DNA of 64,000 nucleotides from NCBI RefSeq assembly GCF_024266705.1, contig NZ_CP100756.1, positions 1,178,001 to 1,242,000 on the forward strand, in the 5' to 3' direction. The notes under the pieces were generated by a model that did no database searches, was not told where the DNA came from, and saw only the letters and a program-made list of their open reading frames with translations. The position numbers and the translations under genes are program-made. The DNA comes from Natrinema gelatinilyticum. GTDB lineage: Archaea > Halobacteriota > Halobacteria > Halobacteriales > Natrialbaceae. Positions 44,929 to 54,350 of this stretch are shown here, one piece after another; the first letter of the stretch is position 1; each line of letters begins with the position of its first letter.

Positions 44929-46743
44929 ATGGCCGACGACAGCATCGCCGTCGTAGACCTAGACCGATGTCAACCCGACCGGTGTAACTACGAGTGCAAA
45001 AACTACTGTCCGCCGAACCGAACCGGCAAGGAATGTATCACCCTCCGCGGCGAGGACGCCGACGAGGGTCAACCCGAACAGATCCACATCTCCGAAGAGA
45101 TCTGTCTGGGAGAGACCTGTGGAATCTGCGTCGAGAAGTGCCCGTTCGACGCCATCGAGATCATCAACCTCCCGAAGGAACTCCAGGACGATCCCGCCCA
45201 CCGCTACGGCGAGAACGCATTCTCGCTGTACGGCCTTCCTGCGCCGCAGGAAGGCCGGGTGACCGGCATCCTGGGCCCCAACGGAATCGGGAAGACGACC
45301 GCCGTTCGGATCCTCGCGGGCGAACTCGAGCCGAACCTCGGCCGCTACGAGGAGTCGCCGGGATGGGACGAGGTACTCGAGGCCTATCGCGGAACGGAAC
45401 TCCAGGACTACATCGCGGACGTCCGCGAGGGCGACGTCACGGTGGCGCGAAAGCCACAGTACGTCGACCAGATACCGAACACCTTCGACGGTAACACGCG
45501 TCAGCTGCTCGAGCGGACGAACGAGCGCGGTGCGTTAGACGACCTGGTCGAGCGCCTCTCGATCGAACCGGTCATGGAACAATCGATCGACGACCTCTCC
45601 GGCGGCGAACTCCAGCGAGTCGCCATCGCGGCCACGCTGGCCCGCGATACGGACTTTTACTTCCTCGACGAAATCACGCCGTATCTCGACATCGGCCAGC
45701 GCGTGACCGCCGCGCGATTGATCCGAGAACTCGCCGAAGAGGAAGGGAAGTCGATGCTCGTCGTCGAACACGACCTGGCGATCCTCGACCTGCTCGCCGA
45801 TACGCTGCACGTAGCCTACGGTGAACCGGGTGCGTACGGCGTCATCACATCCCCGAAATCCGTCCGTAACGGCATCAACGAGTATCTCTCCGGCTATCTC
45901 GACAACGAGAACATGCGGATCCGTCCGAACCCAATCCAATTCGAGGAACACGCGCCCCGAACCGAGACGCACGGGGACGCGCTCGTCGAGTACCCTGTTC
46001 TCACCAAGAGCTACGGCGACGGCGAATTCAGCCTCGAGGTCGAAGCCGGCCAGATTCGCGAAAACGAGGTACTCGGGATCGTCGGCCCGAACGGGATCGG
46101 GAAGTCGACGTTCGCGAAACTATTGACCGGCAATCTGACGCCAGACGAAGGGGACGCCGATCTCGATCTCGAAATTTCCTACAAGCCACAGTACGTCACG
46201 ATCGACCAGCCCATGCGGGTCGACGCGTTCCTCTCGTCGATCACCGATCAGTTCGGCTCGTCGTACTGGAACACCGAAATCGCCCAGCCGCTCCAGTTGG
46301 AGCGGATCATGGAGCAGAACCTCTCGGATCTCTCCGGCGGCGAGCGCCAGCGGGTCGCGATCGCGGCCTGTCTCTCCGATTCTGCCGACCTCTACGTGCT
46401 CGACGAACCCTCGGCACACCTGGACGTCGAACAGCGGGTGCAGGCCACGAAGGCGATCCGTCGCTACGCGGAACAGCAAGACGCCACCGTGATGGTCATC
46501 GATCACGACATCTACATGATCGACCTGCTCGCGGATCGACTGATGGTCTTCGACGGCGAACCTGCCGTTCGTGGTCGCGCAGGCAAGCCACAACCGATGC
46601 GCGACGGTATGAACGAGTTCCTCGCGAACCTCGAGGTCACGTTCCGCCGGGACGAGCGCACCTCTCGCCCGCGTATCAACAAACCTGAGTCCCAACTGGA
46701 TCGCCAGCAGAAAAGCGAGGGCGAGTACTATTACGCACCCTGA
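44929..46743 (+). CDS. Ribosome recycling ATPase RLI/ABCE1
   Basis: The 604-residue protein has two N-terminal 4Fe-4S clusters (Cys pattern CQPDRCNYECKNYC, then CLGETCGICVEKCPFD). Two ABC ATPase domains carry Walker A GPNGIGKTT and GPNGIGKST and signature motifs LSGGELQR and LSGGERQR. It splits ribosomes after termination, together with aRF1/Pelota, in the cytosol. Length is typical (about 600). It follows the EMC6-like gene by one base, an arrangement that may couple translation with membrane insertion. Confidence 0.97.
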   Translation: MADDSIAVVDLDRCQPDRCNYECKNYCPPNRTGKECITLRGEDADEGQPEQIHISEEICLGETCGICVEKCPFDAIEIINLPKELQDDPAHRYGENAFSLYGLPAPQEGRVTGILGPNGIGKTTAVRILAGELEPNLGRYEESPGWDEVLEAYRGTELQDYIADVREGDVTVARKPQYVDQIPNTFDGNTRQLLERTNERGALDDLVERLSIEPVMEQSIDDLSGGELQRVAIAATLARDTDFYFLDEITPYLDIGQRVTAARLIRELAEEEGKSMLVVEHDLAILDLLADTLHVAYGEPGAYGVITSPKSVRNGINEYLSGYLDNENMRIRPNPIQFEEHAPRTETHGDALVEYPVLTKSYGDGEFSLEVEAGQIRENEVLGIVGPNGIGKSTFAKLLTGNLTPDEGDADLDLEISYKPQYVTIDQPMRVDAFLSSITDQFGSSYWNTEIAQPLQLERIMEQNLSDLSGGERQRVAIAACLSDSADLYVLDEPSAHLDVEQRVQATKAIRRYAEQQDATVMVIDHDIYMIDLLADRLMVFDGEPAVRGRAGKPQPMRDGMNEFLANLEVTFRRDERTSRPRINKPESQLDRQQKSEGEYYYAP

Positions 46744-46760
46744 ACCGGAAGCCGTGTCGA

Positions 46761-47282
46761 TTATCTGACCAGCCGCTGACAACTCCCACAGAGGTTCTCT
46801 TCTTTGATATCGACTTCGCGAACCGTCGGCGAGAAGTTCATCACGCAGCGGTTGTTATCACAGTGCTCGAGTCCGTAAGTGTGGCCAATCTCGTGGACGA
46901 TTTCCTTGCGGACGCGGTCTTCGAAGATGTCGGCGGCGCTCCGGTTCGAGAAGCCGCCGTCACTCGAGGTCTGGAGGCGGTACGTGGAGACGACGCTCCC
47001 GCTGCCGTCGAGATACGCGAGGCCGAAGACGTAGTTTCGTCGTCGATAAAAGAGGTCGTGCGGGGTAATGGCGATGTTTTTTTCGCCGCGCCCGACCCGC
47101 TCGGCCAACTGAATGAATGTTTCGGCGGAGTACTGGTTCCGGTCGGAATCGAAGGCGCCGTTGGGGACCGACTGCGAGTCGTTGACCGACACGTCGCAGT
47201 CGTAGACCGATCGCAACGCTGTGGAGGCCGCCCGCTTGACCGTAGCGGAAACGTTGCCGACCGGGACGATATCGACGAGCAT
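46761..47282 (-). CDS. amzA: Archaemetzincin AmzA
   Basis: The start at 47282 (MLVDIVPVGNVSATV) gives the 173-residue archaemetzincin. The active-site motif HEIGHTYGLEH is followed by Cys-Asp-Asn-Asn-Arg-Cys-Val-Met-Asn-Phe: the HEXXHXXGXXH zinc site, the conserved CX4C-type second metal site, and the CXMNFS Met-turn. A further CGSC near the C-terminus completes the structural zinc site. The substrate is unknown; the family is cytosolic and conserved in archaea. It is convergent with rli and divergent from UPF0146. Confidence 0.92.
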   Translation of the reverse strand: MLVDIVPVGNVSATVKRAASTALRSVYDCDVSVNDSQSVPNGAFDSDRNQYSAETFIQLAERVGRGEKNIAITPHDLFYRRRNYVFGLAYLDGSGSVVSTYRLQTSSDGGFSNRSAADIFEDRVRKEIVHEIGHTYGLEHCDNNRCVMNFSPTVREVDIKEENLCGSCQRLVR

Positions 47283-47351
47283 AGCAAGGGCTATGCCGGC
47301 GGACGGCATAAACGTCCCGCCGTGGTACACTTTCGCCGGGATTTCGATTCG

Positions 47352-47726
47352 ATGGTCGAATATCTCGCCGGCTACGAGCGAGTGATCGAGATTGGAATCG
47401 GCTACCGAACGGACCTGGCTCAGGCGCTGGCGGAACAGGGGGTTTCGGTGACGGCGACTGACGTTTACGATCGCGACGTTCCGTCGGTGGTGCAGTTCGT
47501 TCACGACGACGTCGTCGACCCCGATTCGTCGATCTACGCCGATGCTGACGCGGTGTACGCCCGAAATTTGCCACCGGAACTTCACCGGCCGGCACTCGCA
47601 GTGGCGCGGGACGCCGACGCCGACTTCCTGTTTACGACGCTCGGCGGCGATCAACCATCGATCCCAGTCGAGCGGAAGACGATTCGAACGGGTACGCTAT
47701 ACGTCACACGAGCACGCCGAAAGTAA
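47352..47726 (+). CDS. UPF0146 family protein
   Basis: The start at 47352 (MVEYLAGYERVIEIGIG) is the natural start of the 124-residue protein. VIEIGIGYRTDLAQALAEQG resembles a SAM-binding Rossmann motif I, followed by VTATDVYDRDVP (strand 2 acidic loop), and then the YARNLPPELHRPA and LGGDQPSIP motifs characteristic of UPF0146. A degenerate methyltransferase-like fold is suggested, but no activity is known to me. It is divergent from amzA, with start codons 69 bp apart, and is followed by the M50-like gene. Confidence 0.8.
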   Translation: MVEYLAGYERVIEIGIGYRTDLAQALAEQGVSVTATDVYDRDVPSVVQFVHDDVVDPDSSIYADADAVYARNLPPELHRPALAVARDADADFLFTTLGGDQPSIPVERKTIRTGTLYVTRARRK

Positions 47727-47829
47727 CACCCTTCGACGCTCGAGCACGTCGGAGGCGACAGGTGAACTCGATCCGAGAGCGATCGATCGGCTCGAATGTA
47801 TTATCCGGTCGTGGAACGTTTCGGTACTC

Positions 47830-48459
47830 GTGAACGCGGACGTCGTCACCTATGCTGTCGTAGCCGTGATCGCCGTCGTCGGTCTGACGGCGATGACCGT
47901 CGGTATCGCCAGCCTCCTCTGGTTCGCAGTCCGACTCTTTTCGGTGCCGGGCGTCGTCGTCCACGAGTTCGCTCACAAGTGGGCCTGTGATCTCGTCGGC
48001 GTCACCGTCCTCGAGATCGCGTACTTCCGGTTCGGAGATCCGCCGGGATACGTCCGCCACGTCCAGCCTGACCGGTATCGGAAGGTGTTCGTCGTCAGCG
48101 TTGCCCCGTTTCTGATCAACACGGGGAGCGCTTTCTGTCTCTTCCTCGGTCTCGCAACGCTCCTCGAGACGACAGGCGGTATTCGGACGGCGACGAGCGG
48201 GCAGCTTGCCATCGCCGGCGTCCTCTGCTGGTTCGCGCTTTCGATCGGGATGTATGCGTTTCCGAGCACGGGAGACGCGAACAGCCTCTGGAACCGCTCG
48301 CGAGCCGAGTGGCGGCGGTCGCCGACGGTGTTGCTCGGCGTCCCCGTCGTCGTCGTGATCTACGTCGCGAATCTGCTTTCGCGGCTGTGGGCAGACACAC
48401 TCTACGCGCTGGGAATCGGGCTTGTGGCGTTCTCTATCGTCGGTCCGACCGGGATGTGA
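47830..48459 (+). CDS. Membrane metallopeptidase-like protein (M50/DUF3267 type)
   Basis: A GTG start at 47830 is chosen because a TATA-like TGTATTATCC lies about 30 nt upstream and it begins just before the first helix. The 209-residue protein has about five transmembrane helices and HEFAHKWACDL in a helix, an HEXXH-type intramembrane zinc site as in site-2-protease-like proteins. The second-site motif is not obvious, so activity is uncertain. The longer frame from 47542 overlaps UPF0146 and is not favoured. It may process membrane-bound regulators, which is inference. Confidence 0.7.
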   Translation: MNADVVTYAVVAVIAVVGLTAMTVGIASLLWFAVRLFSVPGVVVHEFAHKWACDLVGVTVLEIAYFRFGDPPGYVRHVQPDRYRKVFVVSVAPFLINTGSAFCLFLGLATLLETTGGIRTATSGQLAIAGVLCWFALSIGMYAFPSTGDANSLWNRSRAEWRRSPTVLLGVPVVVVIYVANLLSRLWADTLYALGIGLVAFSIVGPTGM

Positions 48460-48594
48460 TACCCCAATCTCGGCCGGCTCGACCACGTCGTCGAAAGCCC
48501 CACCGCAAGCGGGTGGACGAAACGGAGGGGAGCGAACGCGGAGCGCGCAGCGCAAACGGTTGGTCTTTATCCTCCGCGACACATCCGACCGAGT

Positions 48595-49476
48595 ATGAAC
48601 GCAGACGCCGTCGTCCTGGATATCGACGGAGTGCTCGTCGACGTCGCAGACTCCTACCGGCGAGCGATCGTCGAATCCGTCGAAGCCGTCTACGACCGGA
48701 CGATCCGTAAGACCGACATTCAGGAGTTCAAGGACGCAGGCGGATTCAACAACGACTGGGAGCTGACGTACGCGGTCGCGCTCTACGTGTTGGCGACCGA
48801 AGAAGGGTACGGTGACTCGATCGCGGCGTTCACCGACAAAATCGGTGCCGCGGGCGGCGGTCTCGAGGCGGCCGAAACTGTCGTTCGCGAGTCGATCGGC
48901 GCGCGAGCGGCCCAGCGAGTGACCGAGCAGTGGGATCGCTCGCGCCTGCGAGACGTCTTCCAGCAACTGTATCTGGGGGACGAACTCTACCGCGGACTCG
49001 AGGACGGGAAACCGGACCTCGAGCGCGAAACGCCGGGGTTCATCCACGACGAGCCCGTGTTGCTCGAACCAGAGGCGCGAGACCGATTGCTCGATCGCTA
49101 CGACGTCGGGGTCCTGACGGGCCGGCCGGAAGCCGAAGCCGAGATCGCCCTCGATCGCGTGGGACTCGGTGACGCGATTCCGGCCGATCATCGCTTCACG
49201 ATGGACGACTGGAAGGAAGGCAAACCGAATCCGCGGGCGCTGCGGATCCTCGCAGAACGGTTCGACGCCGACTCGGTCGTCTTCGTCGGCGATACGTTAG
49301 ACGACGTCCGAACAGCCGTCAACGCGAGCGAAACCGGTTCCCGACGTGACTACCACGGCATCGGCGTCCTGACTGGCGGGCTGACCGGCAAGGAGGGACG
49401 ACAGAAGTACGAACGGGAAGGCGCAGCGGCGGTGCTCGAGTCCGTCAACGCCGTGCCGAACCTGCTCGAGTCGTAG
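48595..49476 (+). CDS. HAD superfamily phosphatase (TIGR01548 type)
   Basis: The 293-residue protein has HAD motif I DIDGVLVD (9-16), motif II VLTGRPE, and motifs [17 protein letters not shown] and [12 protein letters not shown] long helical cap (about 20-165) holds [21 protein letters not shown], which I associate with the TIGR01548 group. Relatives are reported beside histidine biosynthesis genes, but none is near here. It probably hydrolyses a small phosphorylated metabolite; the substrate is unknown. It is monocistronic. Confidence 0.88.
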   Translation: MNADAVVLDIDGVLVDVADSYRRAIVESVEAVYDRTIRKTDIQEFKDAGGFNNDWELTYAVALYVLATEEGYGDSIAAFTDKIGAAGGGLEAAETVVRESIGARAAQRVTEQWDRSRLRDVFQQLYLGDELYRGLEDGKPDLERETPGFIHDEPVLLEPEARDRLLDRYDVGVLTGRPEAEAEIALDRVGLGDAIPADHRFTMDDWKEGKPNPRALRILAERFDADSVVFVGDTLDDVRTAVNASETGSRRDYHGIGVLTGGLTGKEGRQKYEREGAAAVLESVNAVPNLLES

Positions 49477-49628
49477 TCGCGGACGGTGACCGACGTGGTC
49501 GAATCGGATACCAGAAGTCGAAGGACGTGATTGGATTACGGTCACGAAAAGTGAGAGATGGCAGTTCGAGCGGATGTGATTCGGATTTCTGGGGATCGAT
49601 CGGCGCATCCGTCGTTCACGCGGATCGG

Positions 49629-50078
49629 TTACGATTGATCGTTGGGGAGTCGGACGAAGGTGAGCCAGAAGTCTTCGAACGAGCGGCCGAGTTGAATGAA
49701 TTCGTCGGCTTCGACCGGTTTCTGGACGTAGGCGTTCGCGTAGAGGTCGTACGACCGGGCGATGTCTTCTTCGGACGACGAACTAGTCATAACGATCACA
49801 GGAATTGAGCGGAGCGCCGGTTCGGACTTGAGTTCCGATAAGACGTCGGCGCCGCTGACGCCGGGCAGTTGAAAGTCGAGCAGGATCATATCCGGGCGGG
49901 GGCTGTCCGCGTGATCGCCACGCTGGTAGACGAAATCGAGGGCGGATTCGCCGTCGGTGACAGTATACATATCGCTGGCGATATTCGCATCTTTGAACGA
50001 TTCGGCGAAGAGACGCGCATCGCCAGGATTGGGTTCGACGAGGAGGATAGTAACGGCGTTCTCGATGGAGGGAGACAT
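49629..50078 (-). CDS. Single-domain response regulator
   Basis: The start at 50078 (MSPSIENAVTILLVEPN) is chosen, with the upstream in-frame residues ignored. The 149-residue receiver domain has phosphoacceptor Asp68 in MILLDFQLPG, Thr98 and Lys120. The acidic pair near the N-terminus reads Glu15-Pro16 where most receivers have Glu-Asp or Asp-Asp, so Mg binding may be altered. The protein is of the Rcp1 type, with no output domain. The cognate kinase is not in the window. It is divergent from the small acidic protein at 50237. Confidence 0.88.
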   Translation of the reverse strand: MSPSIENAVTILLVEPNPGDARLFAESFKDANIASDMYTVTDGESALDFVYQRGDHADSPRPDMILLDFQLPGVSGADVLSELKSEPALRSIPVIVMTSSSSEEDIARSYDLYANAYVQKPVEADEFIQLGRSFEDFWLTFVRLPNDQS

Positions 50079-50197
50079 ACCCTTGTTTCGGGACGAGACA
50101 AGAAGAATCGTACGGGTTTTCGACCCACAGATGCTCGACTGTGTACCGATGCCGACCCACGCGATATTCCGGTAGAGAGGACAGAGCAACGGAACGG

Positions 50198-50209
50198 CAG
50201 TTATATCGG
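50198..50209 (+). promoter_or_regulatory. TATA box of the small acidic protein gene
   Basis: CAGTTATATCGG is centred about 33 nt before the ATG at 50237, giving a very short leader. Confidence 0.5.
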
Positions 50210-50236
50210 GACAGGAACACCATAGGCCAGACGGGT

Positions 50237-50443
50237 ATGGCAGATTCCGAGATGACCGTCAACGTCGACGTCGAGGTGGAAGTGGACTCCGACGAACTCG
50301 AGCTCGAAGTCGGAGACAAGCGCGAGTTCGAGGGCGAACTCAAGGCCGACGGCCTGACTATCGAAGTCGAGGCGGAGGTCGAGGTCGAAGGCGAAGACGA
50401 AGAAAACGAAGAGGAAGAAGCGGAGGACGAAGAGGAAGAGTGA
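50237..50443 (+). CDS. Very acidic small protein (amphipathic strand-like)
   Basis: The 68-residue protein starts MADSEMTVNVDVEVEVDSDE and consists of alternating Val/Glu/Asp strands followed by a run of Glu and Asp at the C-terminus. It has no Cys, no membrane segment and no known domain. A TATA box (50198-50209) suggests it is a real, expressed gene. The alternating pattern suggests a beta-hairpin with one highly acidic face. Function is unknown. Confidence 0.65.
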   Translation: MADSEMTVNVDVEVEVDSDELELEVGDKREFEGELKADGLTIEVEAEVEVEGEDEENEEEEAEDEEEE

Positions 50444-50555
50444 CCTGACGCGGTGCATTCGTCCAGCAAGTGTGAGTCGAGTGGAACCCTTGAGCAGTTT
50501 ATGATTTCTCGAGCGTGTCGAAAAACGCTATGTGTTGGTCCCGAAAGGCGGAGGC

Positions 50556-52217
50556 ATGAGCTGGACGGTAATGCCATCATTCGAGGATTACGAGACGGCC
50601 CGTGAAGGATTTTCGTGGGACCTCCCCGATGAGTACAACCCAGCCGTCGACTTCCTCCGGAAACACGACGATACGAGTCGGACGGCGCTCCGATACGAGA
50701 GCCCCGACGGCGCCCTCGAAACCTATTCGTTCGACGATCTCGACGAGCGGTCCGATCGCCTCGCAGCGGCGCTGGCTGACCTCGGCGTGGAAGCGGGTGA
50801 CCGAGTGGGTGTCGTCGTCCCACAGAAACCCCAGAACCCGCTGACGCACCTCGCAAATTGGAAGCTCGGTGCAGTGTCGGTGCCGCTTACGGTTCTCTTC
50901 GGTCGCGATGCACTCCAGTACCGGCTCAGAGACAGCGAAGCCATAGCGGTCGTCGTCGATTCGAGCGTCCGGGAGACGATCGACGAAATCCGCGACGAAT
51001 GTCCGGCGCTCAAGGCCGTGATCGAACTCGGTGACGGTGATTCGGTAGCGGGTGGGGCACACGCCTTCGACGACCTCGTCGCGGACTCCGAACCCGGAAT
51101 CGACGTCGCCGACGCGACGCCGGAGACACCGTCAGCGATCATGTATACGAGTGGATCGACCGGCCCGCCGAAGGGAGTGCGCCACAGTCACGCGCTCTGG
51201 CTCGGTCGGGCCGCCGCAGCGTTCAACTACTTCGATCAGGATCTGGTAGAGGGTCGGGCCACACTGTGGACACCGGCCGATTGGGCGTGGGGGGCGGCCC
51301 TCGGCGGGACCCTCTTCGCGGCGTGGCATCACGGCTGTACGATCGTCGGCTGGCCTCGCGATGGGTTCGATCCCGTGGACGCCTACGAGCTCGTGGAACG
51401 CCACGACGTTACGCACGCGTTCATGCCCCCGACCGCGCTCCGGATGCTGATGGACGTCGGCGATCCCGAGGACCGATACGATCTTTCGCTCGAGACGTTC
51501 GCCTCGGCCGGCGAGCCGCTCACCTCGGAGGTCGTCGAGTGGGTCGAGTCGACGTTCGAGGACGTCGCGATCAACGAGTTTTACGGCCAGACCGAACTCA
51601 ATCTCGTCGTCGGAAACGTCGAAAACTGGTTCGACACGCGACCGGGCAGCATGGGGAAACCGCTCCCCGGCTACGAGGTCGCGGTACTCGATCCGGAAAC
51701 GCACGAACGCAACGCGTGCGGCGAGGTCGGCGAACTCGCCGTGAAGCCGGGCGACCGCCGCGTCTTCTTCGGCGAGTACCACGGATTGCCCGAAAAGACG
51801 GCGACGAAGCAACTCGAGGACGGATGGTTCCTGACCGACGACCTCGTCGAACGCGACGAGGACGGCTACTGCTGGTTCGTCTCCCGGGCCGACGACGTCA
51901 TCCTCACTAGCGGCTATCGCGTCGGTCCGATGGAAGTCGAAGACGCGATCCTCACCCACGACGCCGTCGAACAGGCGGGTGTGGTCGGCGTTCCAGACGA
52001 CACCCGCGGCGAAGCGATCAAGGCGTTCGTCGAGCCTGCCTCCGAGAAATACGACCCCGACCGGCTTCGCGAGGAGATCCGCGAACTGGTCCGTGACCGG
52101 TTGGCCGAATACGAGTATCCACAACACATCGAGTTCGTCGAGACGCTGCCGACCACGACGACCGGCAAGATACGGCGTCGCACCCTGCGCGACAACGAAG
52201 TAAACGACGGCGAGTGA
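50556..52217 (+). CDS. AMP-forming acyl-CoA synthetase, short/medium chain
   Basis: The start at 50556 ([16 protein letters not shown]) is preferred to 50532. The 553-residue ANL-family ligase has the phosphate loop [11 protein letters not shown], the motif [29 protein letters not shown] with [16 protein letters not shown], and the catalytic Lys in [10 protein letters not shown]. The [14 protein letters not shown] segment ([14 protein letters not shown]) and overall layout resemble acetyl- or medium-chain acyl-CoA synthetases (ACSM-like). It is the second acyl-CoA ligase in the window and is only distantly similar to the one at 19386. Substrate is not determined. Confidence 0.9.
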   Translation: MSWTVMPSFEDYETAREGFSWDLPDEYNPAVDFLRKHDDTSRTALRYESPDGALETYSFDDLDERSDRLAAALADLGVEAGDRVGVVVPQKPQNPLTHLANWKLGAVSVPLTVLFGRDALQYRLRDSEAIAVVVDSSVRETIDEIRDECPALKAVIELGDGDSVAGGAHAFDDLVADSEPGIDVADATPETPSAIMYTSGSTGPPKGVRHSHALWLGRAAAAFNYFDQDLVEGRATLWTPADWAWGAALGGTLFAAWHHGCTIVGWPRDGFDPVDAYELVERHDVTHAFMPPTALRMLMDVGDPEDRYDLSLETFASAGEPLTSEVVEWVESTFEDVAINEFYGQTELNLVVGNVENWFDTRPGSMGKPLPGYEVAVLDPETHERNACGEVGELAVKPGDRRVFFGEYHGLPEKTATKQLEDGWFLTDDLVERDEDGYCWFVSRADDVILTSGYRVGPMEVEDAILTHDAVEQAGVVGVPDDTRGEAIKAFVEPASEKYDPDRLREEIRELVRDRLAEYEYPQHIEFVETLPTTTTGKIRRRTLRDNEVNDGE

Positions 52218-52275
52218 CGCGCGTCAGGCCGTGATCCGGCGGCGAATCGCTTGCGGGACGGCGGGGGTCAGAATC

Positions 52276-52286
52276 AGTTTTATTGT
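52276..52286 (+). promoter_or_regulatory. TATA box of the universal stress protein gene
   Basis: AGTTTTATTG is centred about 28 nt before the ATG at 52309, the spacing of a leaderless transcript. Confidence 0.55.
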
Positions 52287-52308
52287 GCCTCATCGCGAAC
52301 GTCAGGGC

Positions 52309-52728
52309 ATGTATCGTGTGTTACTGCCCGTCGACACCAACGAGGACCGCGCACGGGCACAGGCCAACTACGTCACGTCGCTACCGAACGCCGCCGAATC
52401 GGTCGAAGTCTACCTTCTATTCGTCTTCACCGAGGAGAGCGAGGACCTGCCCAAGGAGTTCGAGACGTTCAAGTCCGCCTCTCGGATCGGCTCCGTTCGA
52501 CGCGCACAAGAAGCCATCGAAACCGCCGGCATCGACGTCACGATCCTCGAGGATAGCGGCGACACCGAAGCGGACATTCTCGAGGAAGCCGAGACCTACG
52601 ACGTCGACTCGATCGTCCTCGGCGGCCGGAAGCGCTCGCCCGTTGGGAAAGCGATCTTCGGCAGTACGACACAGAGCGTCATTCTCAAGTCTGATCGACC
52701 GGTGGTCGTCACCGGCGGCGAAGAGTAG
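52309..52728 (+). CDS. Universal stress protein (UspA family)
   Basis: The start at 52309 ([16 protein letters not shown]) fits both the family and a TATA box 28 nt upstream. The 139-residue UspA-fold protein has the ATP-binding motif [21 protein letters not shown] near the C-terminus (Gly-x2-x-Gly...Ser/Thr pattern), so it may bind ATP. The N-terminal [11 protein letters not shown] is a recognised haloarchaeal USP opening. It is cytosolic, probably a stress-related regulator. It follows the acyl-CoA ligase by 91 bp on the same strand. Confidence 0.9.
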   Translation: MYRVLLPVDTNEDRARAQANYVTSLPNAAESVEVYLLFVFTEESEDLPKEFETFKSASRIGSVRRAQEAIETAGIDVTILEDSGDTEADILEEAETYDVDSIVLGGRKRSPVGKAIFGSTTQSVILKSDRPVVVTGGEE

Positions 52729-52937
52729 CTGCGCACGGCGGTCTTCGTGCGACCATCCAGACGACGGCGACTCATGCTATCGGGCACTCCGATCGAACTG
52801 CACGTCGGAGGACAGCGTGGTGATTCCCCGAAATCGGCCGGCGACACGTTCACCAGTTCCAGACGGCAATCGCGACTCGTCCTACCGCTTGTTTCCGCCG
52901 GCAGCCACTTTATCCGAATCGATGCCCTGTGTCCGAT

Positions 52938-53756
52938 ATGGAAATTCGGGAGCCGGACCCGGATGAATCAGAGCGGATTCGGGAGGTCGTCGACAGTTCG
53001 ATGACAACCTCGTTCAGGCTGAGTCCGGGACAGATCGACGCGGTGACCGACGAGCAGTTCGCCGACGACGCCGTCGCCGAACGGCTCGAGGACGAGAAGG
53101 CCGTGCTTCGCGTCGCCGAAACGGCCGCGGAAATCGAGGGTAAAACGATCGCCGGGTTCGTCGAGGGACGCCTCGAGAACGAGTGGGGAGAGGTGAACTG
53201 GCTGTTCGTCGATCCGGAACACCGCGGTAGGGGAATCGGGACGGAACTCTACGAGACGGTGACCGAAACGCTGCGCGACCGCGGTGCCGACCGGATCTGC
53301 GTCACCGTCCTCGAAGCCAACACCGAGGGTCACGGGTTCGTCGAACGGTTCGGTCTCGAACACGAGGACGACCGTCGGGTCGACATCGCCGACGAGTCCC
53401 TGGTAAAGTACGTGTATACGGATCCCGACGTCGACGCCGATCTCCCCGGCGAGTCGGGCAGGGAGGACGCGGCCGAGGAATCGTTTCCCGAAACGGAGAC
53501 GATCGACGGAACGCTGACGACGACCGACGACGACGAAACGATCTACATCGATCGCGACGAGAATGAATCCGGGACCGCGGCGTCGTTCTTCGCCACGTAC
53601 GAGGACGAGGCCCTCACGGACCAGTACGGGTTCTACTGCGCGAACTGCGGCTCGCTAGACATTTCGATGGACAACATGAATCGGCTCGAGTGTGCGAACT
53701 GCGGGAACTCCCACGCGGAGCGGTCCGGCGAATCGTACGATGACTCGTATCTCTGA
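52938..53756 (+). CDS. GNAT acetyltransferase with C-terminal zinc ribbon
   Basis: The start at 52938 (MEIREPDPDESERIR) is taken; a GTG at 52929 is possible. Residues 1-155 form a GNAT domain, with the acetyl-CoA-binding motif VDPEHRGRGIGTELYETV at about 93-110. An acidic linker (about 158-215) connects to a C-terminal domain with two Cys pairs, CANCG and CANCG, making a zinc ribbon (which I associate with DUF5816). The combination suggests an acetyltransferase that docks to a protein or nucleic acid through the ribbon. The substrate is unknown. A 210-bp gap separates it from the stress protein gene. Confidence 0.85.
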   Translation: MEIREPDPDESERIREVVDSSMTTSFRLSPGQIDAVTDEQFADDAVAERLEDEKAVLRVAETAAEIEGKTIAGFVEGRLENEWGEVNWLFVDPEHRGRGIGTELYETVTETLRDRGADRICVTVLEANTEGHGFVERFGLEHEDDRRVDIADESLVKYVYTDPDVDADLPGESGREDAAEESFPETETIDGTLTTTDDDETIYIDRDENESGTAASFFATYEDEALTDQYGFYCANCGSLDISMDNMNRLECANCGNSHAERSGESYDDSYL

Positions 53757-53817
53757 CCGACGCCGCCGCGACGACCCCGAGCCGAAGCGCGGTCGCAGTT
53801 CGAAGATGGTCGCGTCC

Positions 53818-54261
53818 TCACTTGGCGAAGATACTGTCAGCGGTCGCCGCGCCGACGACGCTGAAAACAGCCCCGACGCTGATGGCCTTGAAGGTCGTCA
53901 TCGCGATTGCCTCGGTGGAATCGTCCTCGAGGAAGGTCTCGGGAGCACCGAACAGGAGCGCGAGGACGGTGACCGAGCCGAAAGTGACCAGCATCAGGGA
54001 GATGAACCGGATTGGGATCCCGGCAACCTCCTGTTCCTCCTCGGCCTCGCGGGTCGTATCGGCCTTGTACAGCGCCGCGTACCCGATGGCGAATACGACG
54101 GCAACGGTGCCGACCGCCTGTGCGTTGTGCATGTTACCCGCGAGCGTCCAGACCTCTTCCGTGACGACGAACGGACCCGCGAGCAGGAACCCCCCGACGA
54201 TCTGCTGTGCCGAGTCCGCCAACCGGAATTCGGGCGGGCGGCGCGGTCGTCGAAGTTTCAT
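53818..54261 (-). CDS. DUF2391 family membrane protein
   Basis: The 147-residue protein has a basic N-terminus (KLRRPRRPPEFR) and four transmembrane helices (about 20-38, 48-66, 85-106 and 122-145) with a charged loop ADTTREAEEEQE between helices 2 and 3. I recognise it as the DUF2391 (TIGR02587) group of small integral membrane proteins, with no known function. It lies 89 bp downstream of the ZIP-like gene on the same strand. Confidence 0.7.
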   Translation of the reverse strand: MKLRRPRRPPEFRLADSAQQIVGGFLLAGPFVVTEEVWTLAGNMHNAQAVGTVAVVFAIGYAALYKADTTREAEEEQEVAGIPIRFISLMLVTFGSVTVLALLFGAPETFLEDDSTEAIAMTTFKAISVGAVFSVVGAATADSIFAK

Positions 54262-54350
54262 GGCGGAAGATACCAGCGGAGGGCTAAAATACTCCCGTTC
54301 GAACGACTCTGACCGTCTTCACGCGGCTGTGACTGGCAGAGAACGACCAC

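Noticed and set aside
47704..49191. 495-codon minus-strand frame
   Set aside because: Antisense to the M50-like and HAD genes, with Arg/Asp noise composition.
50263..50440. GAA/GAG-rich tract as a simple-sequence repeat
   Set aside because: It is explained by the acidic codons of the small protein gene with a good promoter.
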